From: Geobacteraceae bacterium
GTDB taxonomy: Bacteria > Desulfobacterota > Desulfuromonadia > Geobacterales > Geobacteraceae
DNA: 64,000 bases
Assembly: GCA_009773645.1 (NCBI GenBank)
Contig: WSYB01000012.1
Location: 1-64,000, forward strand
Direction of reading: 5' to 3'
Made by a program: the position numbers and the translations under genes. Positions 40,851 through 51,409 of the stretch are shown in pieces. Numbering within the stretch: position 1 is the stretch's first letter; the number at the start of each line of letters is the position of its first letter. The notes under the pieces were generated by a model. The model saw nothing but the letters and a program-made list of their open reading frames with translations. It was not told the DNA's origin and made no database searches.

Positions 40851-41879
40851 TTATCTTCTCTCCCCTCTCCCGGAAAAACCGCCCCCCCCGCGAGAGGAAG
40901 GACCGCCACCCCTGCCGCCGCCACGTGCGGGAGGGGTGCCCATACTACCGCCGCGTGCGGGGGGGGTACTTATTCTGCCGCCGCCGCGTGCTGGGGGAGT
41001 GCCTATTCTGCCACCGCCACGCAAGGGGGGGGTGTCTATTCTACTGCCCGGCCCCCCGCGGGTACGGGGCCCATTGAATATACTTCTCTCGCTTCTCGGA
41101 ACCCCCGTCGAGATAAATCCTCTCCTATCGGAGACACCTATGCCGGCAAAGGTTCTCCCCCTGAATCTCCGCACGGGATCCACCCGGAAAACCCGGTGGA
41201 CCCTGACATCATTGAAATGATTGGAGATAAACACCGTTCTGTGGCTTACAAAAACCGGCCTGTGAAAATCGCTGAGGATGAAGAACCCGGGAAACCAGAA
41301 ACCGTACCACCAGAACGGATACGGGACCCAGGAATACAGGTAATAGTAATCGGGTGGGGGCGCGTAGTACGTAACCACCGGCGGGCCTTCAGTGGAATAA
41401 TAATTGTTTATTACCGTTGGGCTGGGGTATTTCTCCGCATCCTCGGGTAAGGTTTCGTAGGTTTTGACGACGGTATGCGGCTTGACGGCTACGCTGAACT
41501 CGGCGGAAACATTCTCAAACAGCTTCAGCGCCTCTTCCTTGCTCATCGCTATCTTCTTGGCATCCGCGGCATCGCCAACCGATTTTTGCAGTTCGCCGAT
41601 AACATCGGGCGTAACCGGGTAATCGGCGATCCACCCGTTCCGCGGTGCGATACCGACCTCCCCCAGCTTGGTCTCGGCCTCGATCTCATCCTCGGTAGTT
41701 CCCAGGCCCAATGCTGCTGCAAGCTTGACCGCGAAGTCGCCTTCCCGGACCAATTGCGTTGCTACCGGCGGCGGGCCCTGTTTCGTTTGTTCTGCCTGGG
41801 CATGAACGATTGCCGGCATCACCAGCAAAAGGAGGATGCCGAACAATACCCTGACTTCTCTAAACGGTACTCTTTTCAT
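40851..41879 (-). CDS. Exported protein with tyrosine-rich middle and RG-rich tail
   Basis: A 342-residue secreted or periplasmic protein of unknown function. Residues 1-27 form a signal peptide (LFGILLLLVMPAIVHAQA). A central segment (about 170-210) is rich in Tyr, Trp, Phe and Pro (VTYYAPPPDYYYLYSWVPYP) and is followed by VSHRTVFISNHF. The last 85 residues are low complexity, built from imperfect repeats of TPPARGGGRI. On the DNA the repeat period is about 33 bases with runs of seven or eight G/C. The ATG at 41879 has an AGGGAGA site. Such tails may bind nucleic acid or metal; I cannot say which. Confidence 0.7.
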   Translation of the reverse strand: MKRVPFREVRVLFGILLLLVMPAIVHAQAEQTKQGPPPVATQLVREGDFAVKLAAALGLGTTEDEIEAETKLGEVGIAPRNGWIADYPVTPDVIGELQKSVGDAADAKKIAMSKEEALKLFENVSAEFSVAVKPHTVVKTYETLPEDAEKYPSPTVINNYYSTEGPPVVTYYAPPPDYYYLYSWVPYPFWWYGFWFPGFFILSDFHRPVFVSHRTVFISNHFNDVRVHRVFRVDPVRRFRGRTFAGIGVSDRRGFISTGVPRSERSIFNGPRTRGGPGSRIDTPPLRGGGRIGTPPARGGGRISTPPARGGSMGTPPARGGGRGGGPSSRGGGGFSGRGERR

Positions 41880-42334
41880 ATGATCTTTCTCCCTTCTTAG
41901 TGTGTACAATTGCTTCAGGTGGCAATCACTCAATAATATGACATGATTAACACCTCCTTCCGTTTTCCGCCTGCGCACTGGAAACCGGAGAGCCCGAGCG
42001 CAGGAATGCCGAGCACACTCCGTATTTTTGCCATATTTTATATTATAGCACCATTGGAAGGCCGGGGAAAAAAGGGGACTGATTTATTTTGAGGGAAGCT
42101 ACGGGAAGGCTCGCGGGGCCGGGCTTTACATCTTGTCATTTATTCCTGGAGACACACCGTATATATGAGAAGCACGGGGTTCGGAGATGTTTACGTTGAA
42201 TTGATGGGTTTTGGAGAGGACAACGGATACAAAAAGGAGATAACGGCGCAACCTGACACGGTTCCGCCGGATGGTCCTGTTCAATACAGCAGATTAACGC
42301 CAGTTTTCGGGATGCGCAGCGAACCTGAAGGAAA
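41880..42334. other. Intergenic region, 455 bases
   Basis: No gene is apparent. On the minus strand a TATAAT box (42047-42042) could be the -10 of a promoter for the exported protein, but there is no good -35. Plus-strand frames here are open by chance and lie partly antisense to the next gene. Confidence 0.4.
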
Positions 42335-42538
42335 TTACACGGAGCGGCTTTCTTCAAACTTTCTTCTTTCCGGCCCACTGTATCTTCCCCCTGTACCCCG
42401 TACCGGGTCATGGCCGATGGAAACCCACCCGCTCGAGCGCTGGAAGCCCACGATTTTCTCTTCTCTTATCAGTTTGTCCAGGGAGTAATCTTTCACCACG
42501 GCGTAGGACAAGTCTTTATAGAGCACCAGAATTTCCAT
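42335..42538 (-). CDS. Small conserved RSSGWV/GPERR protein (copy B)
   Basis: A 67-residue protein homologous to copy A at 35486: EILVLYKDLSYAVVKDYSLD, IVGFQRSSGWVSIGHDPVRG, GPERRKFEE. The strong AAAGGAGG site places the start at 42538, making N-terminus and length agree with copy A. Function unknown. Conservation of the tryptophan and of GPERR between two otherwise diverged copies indicates a real, selected gene family. Confidence 0.7.
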   Translation of the reverse strand: MEILVLYKDLSYAVVKDYSLDKLIREEKIVGFQRSSGWVSIGHDPVRGTGGRYSGPERRKFEESRSV

Positions 42539-42702
42539 TGCGTCCTCCTTTATGGGGCATTCATCACAATCCAAAAATAACCGTTAAAGCATCCCTCCAT
42601 AACCGGCAAATGCATAGTACTCCGATTATTTACCAGAAATACTCGGTCTGTTCCATAAAAAACTTTCGGACCCATACCCAAAAAGAACATTGACTATACT
42701 AC

Positions 42703-43446
42703 TTATCCGCTGCCGAGCCGCTGGCGCACCACCTCAAAGAGCATCACGCCGCCTGCCACCGAGGCGTTGAGGGAACTCACCCCGCCCCGGATGGGGATGG
42801 AAACGAGGAAGTCGCACCTCTTGCGTACAAGCGGTCTGATCCCCTCTCCTTCACCTCCGATTACAAGCGCCACATTGCCGGTAAAGTCCTGCTCATAGAG
42901 GGAAGCGGCTGCGTCCGCTGCTGTGCCGTAAATCCAGAACCCTTCCTGTTTCAGTGCCTCCATGGCCTGCACGAGATTGGCAACACGGGCGATAAGAACC
43001 GTCTCCACCGCCCCTGCCGAGGTCTTCTCCACCGAAGCGGTAACACCAACGGCGCGGTCACGGGGAATAATCACCCCGTGCACTCCGGCGCAGGCTGCGC
43101 TCCGTATTATCGCTCCCAGATTGTGCGGGTCCTGGACGCTGTCAAGGATGAGGAACAACCCCCTTTCGCCGGTTTCTTTCCACTTCGCGACGACCTCATC
43201 CAGCTCGGCATAGGCAAACGGCTCGACCCTGAGGGCCACCCCCTGGTGAAATTCGGTGCCGCAGAGGCGGGAGATATCCTCTTTCTCCCGGTGCCTTACC
43301 GGCACCCTTCTTTCCGCCGCAAGCCTCAAAAGCTTCTCCAACCGCTTTTCCGTGCCCATACCTGCAAGAAAAAGCTCAAAGGCCCTCCGTTTTCCGCGGA
43401 GGGCCTCCATTACCGGGTTTATGCCGTAGATGATCTCTTCTTTCAT
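42703..43446 (-). CDS. rlmB: 23S rRNA Gm methyltransferase (RlmB/TrmH family)
   Basis: A 247-residue SpoU-family enzyme with an N-terminal substrate-binding domain (IYGINPVMEALRGKRRAFEL) and a C-terminal knotted methyltransferase domain. The knot motifs are present: LDSVQDPHNLGAIIRSA (motif 1), ALVIGGEGEGIRPL (motif 2) and SIPIRGGVSSLNASVAGGV (motif 3). It methylates the ribose of a guanosine in 23S rRNA. Its start overlaps the pyrF stop by four bases. Confidence 0.9.
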   Translation of the reverse strand: MKEEIIYGINPVMEALRGKRRAFELFLAGMGTEKRLEKLLRLAAERRVPVRHREKEDISRLCGTEFHQGVALRVEPFAYAELDEVVAKWKETGERGLFLILDSVQDPHNLGAIIRSAACAGVHGVIIPRDRAVGVTASVEKTSAGAVETVLIARVANLVQAMEALKQEGFWIYGTAADAAASLYEQDFTGNVALVIGGEGEGIRPLVRKRCDFLVSIPIRGGVSSLNASVAGGVMLFEVVRQRLGSG

Positions 43447-44192
43447 GAGTACCTTTTAGCCACGGATTCCTGCTGTACCCCCATTATCTCATCAATAATC
43501 GTCTCGCAGGCTCTGAGCGGGTCGGGGGCAGCCGCAATGGGGCGGCCGATTACCAGGTAGTCGGAACCGGCGGCAACCGCTTCTCCCGGCGTCATGACCC
43601 GTTTCTGGTCATCAGTGGAGGAGGATGCAGGACGGACACCGGGGGTGACAATGAGGAAATCGTTGCCGCACGCCTCACGGATCAGCGGAACTTCCAGAGG
43701 AGAAGCGACCACCCCGTCGATCCCGGCCTTTTTCGCCAGCTTTGCAAGTCTCACCACCATCTCCTGTACCGGCAGATCGATCCCCACTTCCCGTAAAGTC
43801 GCCTCGGTGGACGAAGTAAGGATAGTGACCGCCAGCACCTTTGGCCGCTTCATCCCCGTGAATTCCCGGTCGAGCATCTCCACGGTCCCGGCCATCATTT
43901 CATAGCCCCCCAAGGCGTGCAGGTTAAAGAGCTTTACCCCCAGACGGGCCGCCTCACGGGAAGCCATGGCCACGGTATTGGGAATGTCGTGGTATTTGAG
44001 ATCGAGAAAGACCTCTCCGCCGTAATTCTCGACCATCCGCACTATCTCGGGGCCGTGGGCCGTAAAGAGCTGTTTCCCGATCTTGAACATCCCCACACGT
44101 CCGGTCAGAACCGACACCCAGTGCCTGGCCTCGGCAATTGTTTCCACATCGAGGGCGAAAATTATCCTGGAACGGGCCTCATCGCGGGTCAT
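43443..44192 (-). CDS. pyrF: Orotidine 5'-phosphate decarboxylase
   Basis: A 249-residue TIM-barrel enzyme that makes UMP in pyrimidine synthesis. IIFALDV at the N-terminus, FLDLKYHDIPNTVA with the catalytic Lys-Asp charge relay, and VTPGVRP near the C-terminus are all present. The ATG at 44192 follows an AAGGAAA site; sequence further upstream belongs to a repeat. Confidence 0.93.
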   Translation of the reverse strand: MTRDEARSRIIFALDVETIAEARHWVSVLTGRVGMFKIGKQLFTAHGPEIVRMVENYGGEVFLDLKYHDIPNTVAMASREAARLGVKLFNLHALGGYEMMAGTVEMLDREFTGMKRPKVLAVTILTSSTEATLREVGIDLPVQEMVVRLAKLAKKAGIDGVVASPLEVPLIREACGNDFLIVTPGVRPASSSTDDQKRVMTPGEAVAAGSDYLVIGRPIAAAPDPLRACETIIDEIMGVQQESVAKRYS

Positions 44193-44207
44193 AAATTTCC
44201 TTATCAT

Positions 44208-44274
44208 AAAAATGCAGGGGCAGGCCCATGTGCCTCCCCTGATGGCGGGCAACCACGTGGGGTTGCCCCTACAA
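44208..44274 (-). repeat. GTAGGGGC palindromic repeat (copy 3)
   Basis: On the minus strand it reads GTAGGGGCAACCCCACGTGGTTGCCC, then a linker and GGGGAGGCACATGGGCCTGCCCCTGC. It lies five bases after the proS stop codon, between proS and pyrF. The outer arms are slightly decayed. Confidence 0.75.
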
Positions 44275-44279
44275 TACCG

Positions 44280-45992
44280 TTATTTCAACGCCTCTTGAAC
44301 CAGCGTTTTTACCCTTTCCACCGCCTCGGCCATGGTAAGCAGCAGAACTTCGCCGCTCTTCCTGATCTTCAGCTCCACCTTCCCTTCGACCAGGTTCTTG
44401 CTCCCCACAACGATCCGCAGGGGGATGCCGATCAGGTCGGCATCCTTGAACTTGAAGCCGGGGCGTTCGTCGCGGTCGTCCAGGAGAACTTCTACCCCTG
44501 CGGCGGCAAGCTCCCCATAGATAGATTCGGAAGCTTTCCGTACCTCGTCCTCCTTGATGTTGAGGGCGGATATAATGCAATGGAACGGGGCAATGGGAAT
44601 GGGAAAGATGATGCCGTTTTCGTCGTAGTTCTGCTCGATGCAGGCCGCCACGGTCCGGCCGATGCCGATGCCGTAGCACCCCATGAAGATCACCTGCTCT
44701 TTTCCTTCCGCATCCAGGTAGGTTGCCTTGAGGGACTTGGAGTACTTTATGCCGAGCTTGAAGACGTGGCCTACCTCGATGCCGCGCCACATCTCCATAA
44801 TGCCGGATTCGCAGCGGGGACAGGAGTCGCCGTGCACCACATTGCGGATATCGGCAAATTTTGCGACGTGAAAATCCCGATCGAGATTAACGTTTTTCAG
44901 ATGGAGGTCCCTGGCGTTTCCACCGGTAACGAAGTTGCGCATCCCCTGCACGGCCAGGTCGGCAATGATCTTCACCTTGAGCCCGATCGGCCCGGCGAAA
45001 CCTGCCGGCGCGCCGGTAACACGTTCCACCACTTCATCGGGCGCCATTTCCAGCGCATCACAGCCGAGGAGATTTTTCAGCTTGATCTCGTTCAGGTCAT
45101 GATCACCACGGAGCAAAGCTACCACCGGCTCGTTGTCCGCCACGAGCAGCAGGGTCTTCACCATGGAGGCAGCGGAGACGTTGAGAAACGCCGAAACCTC
45201 CTCAATGCTCCTTTTGTCCGGAGTCACTACCTTCTCCAGCGTCCGCGGCTCTGAGTGCTCAGGAGCGGCAAAAGCCCTGGCCTCAGCCTTCTCCACGTTG
45301 GCGGCATACTCGCAGGCGGCGCAGGAAACGATTGCATCCTCACCGGAATCGGCCAGCACCATGAACTCGTGGGAAAAGGAGCCGCCGATGGAACCGGTGT
45401 CCGCTTCCACGGCACGGAACTTGAGGCCGCAGCGCTCGAAGATGCGGCGGTAGGCCCGGTACATCTTCTCGTAGGAGAGATCGGCCGCCTTCTCGTCCAC
45501 GTCAAAGGAGTAGGCGTCCTTCATGATGAACTCCCGGCCCCGCATGAGGCCGAAACGGGGACGAATCTCATCGCGGAACTTCCCCTGGATCTGGTAGAGA
45601 TTGAGGGGCATCTGCCGGTAGCTCTTCACCTCCCGGCGCACGATGTCGGTCACCACCTCCTCATGGGTCGGTCCCAGGCAGAACTCGGTATCCTTACGGT
45701 CTTTAAAGCGGAGCAACTCCTTACCATACTGCTCCCACCGCCCCGACTCCTGCCACAGCTCGGCAGGCTGCACCATTGGCATAAGGAGCTCGATGGCACC
45801 GGCACTGTTCATCTCCTCGCGGACGATGTTCTCCACCTTGCGGATGGAGCGGAGCCCCAGGGGGAGATAATTATAGATACCGGCCGCAAGCTTCCTGATC
45901 ATCCCCGCCCGCAACATGAGCTGGTGGGAGATCACTTCCGCATCTGCGGGAGTTTCTTTCACGGTTGGAATGAAATACTGGGAATAGCGCAT
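44280..45992 (-). CDS. proS: Prolyl-tRNA synthetase, bacterial type with editing domain
   Basis: A 570-residue class II aminoacyl-tRNA synthetase. Motif 1 ([26 protein letters not shown]), motif 2 ([24 protein letters not shown]) and motif 3 ([17 protein letters not shown]) are present. Between motifs 2 and 3 lies the insertion domain that hydrolyses mischarged Ala-tRNA (about residues 225-400, including [17 protein letters not shown]). The C-terminal anticodon-binding domain starts around residue 470. The ATG at 45992 matches the usual [10 protein letters not shown] start. Confidence 0.94.
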   Translation of the reverse strand: MRYSQYFIPTVKETPADAEVISHQLMLRAGMIRKLAAGIYNYLPLGLRSIRKVENIVREEMNSAGAIELLMPMVQPAELWQESGRWEQYGKELLRFKDRKDTEFCLGPTHEEVVTDIVRREVKSYRQMPLNLYQIQGKFRDEIRPRFGLMRGREFIMKDAYSFDVDEKAADLSYEKMYRAYRRIFERCGLKFRAVEADTGSIGGSFSHEFMVLADSGEDAIVSCAACEYAANVEKAEARAFAAPEHSEPRTLEKVVTPDKRSIEEVSAFLNVSAASMVKTLLLVADNEPVVALLRGDHDLNEIKLKNLLGCDALEMAPDEVVERVTGAPAGFAGPIGLKVKIIADLAVQGMRNFVTGGNARDLHLKNVNLDRDFHVAKFADIRNVVHGDSCPRCESGIMEMWRGIEVGHVFKLGIKYSKSLKATYLDAEGKEQVIFMGCYGIGIGRTVAACIEQNYDENGIIFPIPIAPFHCIISALNIKEDEVRKASESIYGELAAAGVEVLLDDRDERPGFKFKDADLIGIPLRIVVGSKNLVEGKVELKIRKSGEVLLLTMAEAVERVKTLVQEALK

Positions 45993-46020
45993 GTATGCAT
46001 CCTTTTCAAATATTCGTCTA

Positions 46021-46081
46021 TGTAGGGGCGGCCCTGCGTGGCCGCCCAAAAACAGGGCAACCACATGGGGTTGCCCCTACC
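46021..46081 (-). repeat. GTAGGGGC palindromic repeat (copy 4)
   Basis: On the minus strand TAGGGGCAACCCCATGTGGTTGCCC, a T-rich linker and GGGCGGCCACGCAGGGCCGCCCCTAC. The left end supplies the TAG stop codon of ispG. It lies between ispG and proS. Confidence 0.8.
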
Positions 46082-47135
46082 CATCTTTCACCAGCTTCAA
46101 CACTTCCGCCACCAGGGCATCGGCCAGCTCGTTTTCCGGCACCTTGCGGACGATCTCGCCGCCACGGAAGAGAAGCCCTTCCCCCTTGCCGCCGGCGATC
46201 CCCACGTCCGCCTCGCGTGCCTCGCCGGGACCATTCACCACGCACCCCATGACCGCCACGGTCAAAGGCGCATCAACGGCGCGAAGCCTTTTTTCCACCT
46301 CTTCGGCCACATGGATCAGATTTATCTGGCAGCGGCCGCAGGTGGGGCAGGAAACGAAGTTGACTCCCCGTTGCCTCAAGCCCAGGGCTTTCAATATTTC
46401 GAAACCGACCCGCACTTCATCCACCGGATCGCCGGTCAGGGAAACCCGCAAGGTATCGCCGATGCCCGAGGCGAGGAGAATACCGAGGCCGACTGACGAC
46501 TTGATGGTGCCTGAAAAGATCGTACCCGCCTCGGTGATGCCGATGTGGAGCGGGTAGTCGACCGCCGCGGAGAGAAGCCGGTAGGCTTCCACCGTCTTCA
46601 TGACGTCGGAGGCCTTGAGGGATATCTTGATCTGGTCATACCCGATCTCTTCCAGTATCCGCACATGCCCCAGGGCCGATTCCACCATGGCTTCCGCCGT
46701 GGGGTGGCCGTATTTCAGCAAAAGCTCCTTCTCCAGGGAACCGGCGTTGACACCGATACGGATCGGCACCCGGCGCTCGGCGGCCGCCTTCACGACCTCG
46801 GCCACCTTCCATCTTTCACCGATGTTGCCGGGATTGAGCCGCAGGCCGTCAATCCCCCGTTCCAGGACCTTCAGGGCCAGCTTATAGTCGAAATGGATGT
46901 CGGCAATGACCGGAATCGGGCTCTCAACCTTGATCTCTCCCAACGCCTCCGCCGCTTCCATATCCGGCACCGCGCAACGGACCAGTTCGCACCCTGCAGA
47001 GGCCAAATCCTTGATTTGCCCCAGGGTGGCAGCCACATCACGGGTGTCGGTATTGCACATGGATTGAACTGAGCAGAGGGCTCCCCCGCCGATCTTCACA
47101 TTACCGACCCGTATCTGTTTCGTCATTTTCTTCAT
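46077..47135 (-). CDS. ispG: 4-hydroxy-3-methylbut-2-enyl diphosphate synthase (IspG/GcpE)
   Basis: A 352-residue 4Fe-4S enzyme of the MEP isoprenoid pathway. TIM barrel with MCNTDTRDVAATL, GIDGLRLNPGNIG and ITEAGTIFSGTIKSS; the cluster ligands are in SCPTCGRC and GCVVNGPGEA, the last with the Glu ligand. It draws electrons from ferredoxin or flavodoxin. The coding frame ends at a TAG that is part of a palindromic repeat. Confidence 0.94.
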   Translation of the reverse strand: MKKMTKQIRVGNVKIGGGALCSVQSMCNTDTRDVAATLGQIKDLASAGCELVRCAVPDMEAAEALGEIKVESPIPVIADIHFDYKLALKVLERGIDGLRLNPGNIGERWKVAEVVKAAAERRVPIRIGVNAGSLEKELLLKYGHPTAEAMVESALGHVRILEEIGYDQIKISLKASDVMKTVEAYRLLSAAVDYPLHIGITEAGTIFSGTIKSSVGLGILLASGIGDTLRVSLTGDPVDEVRVGFEILKALGLRQRGVNFVSCPTCGRCQINLIHVAEEVEKRLRAVDAPLTVAVMGCVVNGPGEAREADVGIAGGKGEGLLFRGGEIVRKVPENELADALVAEVLKLVKDG

Positions 47136-47186
47136 GGCGGGTCATAATAGCGGATTAAGGCGGGAAAAGTCAAGGCAGGGGTGGAT

Positions 47187-47217
47187 AAAAAAAAGCCCGG
47201 CGAAAGCCGGGCTTTTT
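47187..47217. terminator. Rho-independent terminator after gdhA
   Basis: AAAAGCCCGGC-gaaa-GCCGGGCTTTT is a perfect 11-base stem with a stable tetraloop, flanked by A and T runs. It lies 25 bases beyond the gdhA stop and just before ispG, on whose strand it reads with a T tail. Confidence 0.88.
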
Positions 47218-47241
47218 GCAGACTGACTCCTGTCAGGGCAA

Positions 47242-48751
<1,510 letters not shown>

Positions 48752-48898
48752 GTGCAGCACCGGTTTGCAACCGATATTTTCTCTCCTTATCTGACTAAGA
48801 TTTATACTCTGTTAATTCCAAAATCAACTCGGACCAGGTACGCTGCGGCTAAAAAAGAGCCATTGACAACCTGCAAATTTTCCTGTTTATTGACTATA

Positions 48899-50302
48899 AT
48901 GAAAAAGGAATTCAAGAAAACCGAAAAGGCCGCAGAATCAGACAAACTGAAGAGTGGTCAGATTATCGATATTGCCGTATCTGCTCTGGACGAAGAAGGT
49001 TACGGAGTTGGCGACTATGAAGGAATGCCGGTGCTGGCAACAGGGGTCCTGCCGGGCGAAGAGGCGCGGGTCAAGGTCACATTTACCGGCAGACGGGTAT
49101 CCTTTGCCGAAACCGTTAAAATCCTGCGCCATACCCCGAGCCGTCTCAAAACCCCACCCTGCGACAAGGCCGCAATCTGTGACGGATGTCCCCTCATCCA
49201 GATGAAGTACCCTGCCCAACTGGCGTGGAAAACGGAGCTGGTCGAAAGGAAAATCCGACGTTATCGTTCTCTGTCCAAGGCGGAAATTCACCACACCATA
49301 CCTTCCCCGAAGCCTCTCCATTACCGCAATTCCGCCAAGCTGGTCGTTGCCGGGAAATTCGCCGCCCCCTTAATCGGCATCTACCGCCGCAACAGCCACG
49401 AAGTAATCGACATCGGTAACTGCCCGCTCCATCACCCGCTTATCAACAAGGTAGTGCAGGCGGTTAAGGAAGGAATCAAAAAGGGAAAGGTGCCCATTTA
49501 CAGCGCCAGAACCGGCAATGGTATTTTGCGCTATCTGGTGGTTCGCATCTCTGAAATGGAAAACAGGGCAATGGTGATACTGGTTACCGCCCAGCGAAGC
49601 TACAACGAGATCCACCACCTGGCGAAACACCTTCAGTCAGTGGTTCCCGAAGCCTCGATAATCGCCCAGAACGTCAACGGTTCAGCGGGAAACGCCATCC
49701 TGGGAGAGAAGGACTACTTTATCACCAAAGAGCGGGCGTTCATGGACAGCGTCGGCCCCATAAGGTTCTCCATTTCACCCCGTTCCTTTTTTCAGGTGAA
49801 TGGCGGCGGCGCGCAGATAATTTACGAAAAGGTGCGCGAATGGGGGGAGCTTACCGGTAGAGAAGCCGTAATCGACCTGTACTGCGGGATCGGCGGCATT
49901 TCCCTCTATCTGGCGACAGGGGCGAAAGATGTGCTGGGGATCGAAGCGGTCACTGCGGCGGTGACCGACGCGGAGAACAATGCCCGTATAAACGGGATCC
50001 GCAACTGTCGCTTTGAGGCGGGCGATGCGGCGGAGCTTTTGAGCAGAATACAAGAGAAGCAGGATAAATTCGACCTGATCGTGCTGAACCCGCCGCGCAA
50101 AGGGTGTGATGAACGGGTACTGGCATCTGTGGCGTCCCTTGCCCCGGCAAGGGTCATCTATGTTTCCTGTTCCCCCCAAACCCTGGCGCGCGACCTGGAC
50201 ATCCTTTCCGGGCACGGCTACCGGACCCTTGAGATCCAGCCGGTGGACATGTTCCCCCAGACACCCCATGTGGAAAATGTGGCGCTGCTGGTGAAAGATT
50301 GA
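48899..50302 (+). CDS. rlmD: 23S rRNA (uracil-5-)-methyltransferase (RlmD/TrmA family)
   Basis: A 467-residue SAM enzyme of the RlmD/RlmCD/RumA type. A TRAM-type RNA-binding domain starts at residue 16 (KSGQIIDIAVSALDEEGYG). The 4Fe-4S cysteines are in CDKAAICDGCPL. The methyltransferase part has FFQVNGGGAQ, DLYCGIGGISLYLA, LNPPRKGCDE and VSCSPQTLARD with the catalytic cysteine. The ATG at 48899 precedes the TRAM domain; upstream in-frame codons do not look coding. A weak promoter TTGACA (48863) with TTTATT 17 bases on is possible. Confidence 0.9.
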   Translation: MKKEFKKTEKAAESDKLKSGQIIDIAVSALDEEGYGVGDYEGMPVLATGVLPGEEARVKVTFTGRRVSFAETVKILRHTPSRLKTPPCDKAAICDGCPLIQMKYPAQLAWKTELVERKIRRYRSLSKAEIHHTIPSPKPLHYRNSAKLVVAGKFAAPLIGIYRRNSHEVIDIGNCPLHHPLINKVVQAVKEGIKKGKVPIYSARTGNGILRYLVVRISEMENRAMVILVTAQRSYNEIHHLAKHLQSVVPEASIIAQNVNGSAGNAILGEKDYFITKERAFMDSVGPIRFSISPRSFFQVNGGGAQIIYEKVREWGELTGREAVIDLYCGIGGISLYLATGAKDVLGIEAVTAAVTDAENNARINGIRNCRFEAGDAAELLSRIQEKQDKFDLIVLNPPRKGCDERVLASVASLAPARVIYVSCSPQTLARDLDILSGHGYRTLEIQPVDMFPQTPHVENVALLVKD

Positions 50303-50303
50303 T

Positions 50304-50367
50304 GTTCTAGGTTCTAGGTTCTAGGTTCTAGGTTCTAGGTTCGGGTTTTAAACTTAGAACTTAGAAC
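50304..50367. repeat. GTTCTAG heptamer array with inverted units
   Basis: Five perfect GTTCTAG units (50304-50338) plus a partial one start two bases after rlmD. Two TTAGAAC units (50354-50367) follow and are near-inverse, so the array can fold into a hairpin. Confidence 0.75.
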
Positions 50368-50373
50368 AGAAAA

Positions 50374-50405
50374 AGGGCGTCCATCGAATGGGACGCCCTC
50401 TGTTT
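50374..50405. terminator. Bidirectional terminator between rlmD and the GlyR-type gene
   Basis: AGGGCGTCC (50374-50382) pairs with GGACGCCCT (50391-50399) around an eight-base loop. It lies between two converging genes with a T-rich (TGTTTTG) and an A-rich flank. Confidence 0.65.
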
Positions 50406-50432
50406 TGATGTGATATTTTCCTTGTAAACCGA

Positions 50433-51299
50433 TTACTTCCTGAGCACCTTCACCACCGCAGAAAAATCCTCTTCCCCACGCCCGTCCTTTACCGCCTGCT
50501 CGTAAGACTTGCACACCACCTCAGCCGCGGGGAGTTCCAGATTGAGCTTGCCGGCGGTATCCATGACCAGCGAAAGCTGCTCGTGGACATATTTAAGGGC
50601 CAGGTTGCGGGTAAAGTCTCCCCGTGCTATTGTTCGCCCCTTGGAATGGAAGAGGGGGGAGGCAACCCCGCCTGAATCGAGCACCTCGAGGATCTTGTCG
50701 ACGCTGAATCCCAGCTTCTCGCCAAAAACTATCGCTTCCGCCAAAGCCTGCATCAACTCTCCCTGAACCAGATTCACTACGAACTTCATGCGAGTGGCAT
50801 CGCCGACGCCGCCGACATGAATGATGTTCAACCCGAAATAGGAAAAAAGTTCACGGCAACGGCCAACAAGGGACGAATCGCCACCGGTGAGTATGGTCAT
50901 CAGACCGTTCGCCGCATGCTCCTTGGTCCCCCAGACCGGCGCATCAAGAAACATGACCCGGTGTTTCGCCGCTTCATCCGCCATCTCCATGGTGCTCTCC
51001 AGGGAGTGAGTCCCCATATCCACCAGGATGGTACCCGGATCGATCCCGGCAAAAATCCCTTCGGGGCCATAGATGTCCGGCCGGAGACGCTCCTTTTCCG
51101 GGCGGATGATGATGACCAGGTCCATTCCCTTGGCGGTATCTTTGGGAGAAGCCGCACCTGAAGCCCCCAGCTTGACGAGTTCTGCGACAACAGCCGGGTC
51201 TGAATCGTAAACCGTTAATTTGTAGTTCCCTTTAGTAAGGTTAGACGCCATATACCTGCCAACCGTCCCCAAACCGATAAATCCGATGTTCCTCAGCAT
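50433..51299 (-). CDS. beta-hydroxyacid dehydrogenase, GlyR/succinic-semialdehyde-reductase type
   Basis: A 288-residue NAD(P)-dependent enzyme of the 3-hydroxyisobutyrate dehydrogenase family. N-terminal Rossmann site IGFIGLGTVGRYMASNL, substrate signature VFLDAPVWGTKEHAANG, and the catalytic Lys in TRMKFVVNLVQGELMQAL (family KxxxN motif). Geobacter enzymes of this type reduce glyoxylate or succinic semialdehyde. The substrate here is not fixed by sequence. A TTGTAATATTACAA palindrome lies about 45 bases upstream. Confidence 0.87.
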   Translation of the reverse strand: MLRNIGFIGLGTVGRYMASNLTKGNYKLTVYDSDPAVVAELVKLGASGAASPKDTAKGMDLVIIIRPEKERLRPDIYGPEGIFAGIDPGTILVDMGTHSLESTMEMADEAAKHRVMFLDAPVWGTKEHAANGLMTILTGGDSSLVGRCRELFSYFGLNIIHVGGVGDATRMKFVVNLVQGELMQALAEAIVFGEKLGFSVDKILEVLDSGGVASPLFHSKGRTIARGDFTRNLALKYVHEQLSLVMDTAGKLNLELPAAEVVCKSYEQAVKDGRGEEDFSAVVKVLRK

Positions 51300-51343
51300 G
51301 CCTGGCCTCCTGAAATTAAATAATGAGTCATATCACGTTGGAT

Positions 51344-51357
51344 TTGTAATATTACAA
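51344..51357. promoter_or_regulatory. TTGTAATATTACAA palindrome, candidate operator
   Basis: A perfect 14-base palindrome 45 bases before the reductase start and 53 bases beyond nth. Its place near a promoter suggests a repressor or activator site; it could also be a short hairpin of chance origin. Confidence 0.35.
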
Positions 51358-51409
51358 CAGATATCGGCAGAAACAACAGAATAATTTAAAAAAATTCCGT
51401 CAGACGCCG

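Noticed and set aside
40900-41090. Tandem GC-rich repeat as a possible CRISPR-like array
   Set aside because: Units are 33 bases, imperfect, without unique spacers, and translate to the RG tail of a protein.
42165-42488. A 107-codon plus-strand frame
   Set aside because: It overlaps the strongly initiated small gene at 42335-42538 on the other strand and has no homologous features.
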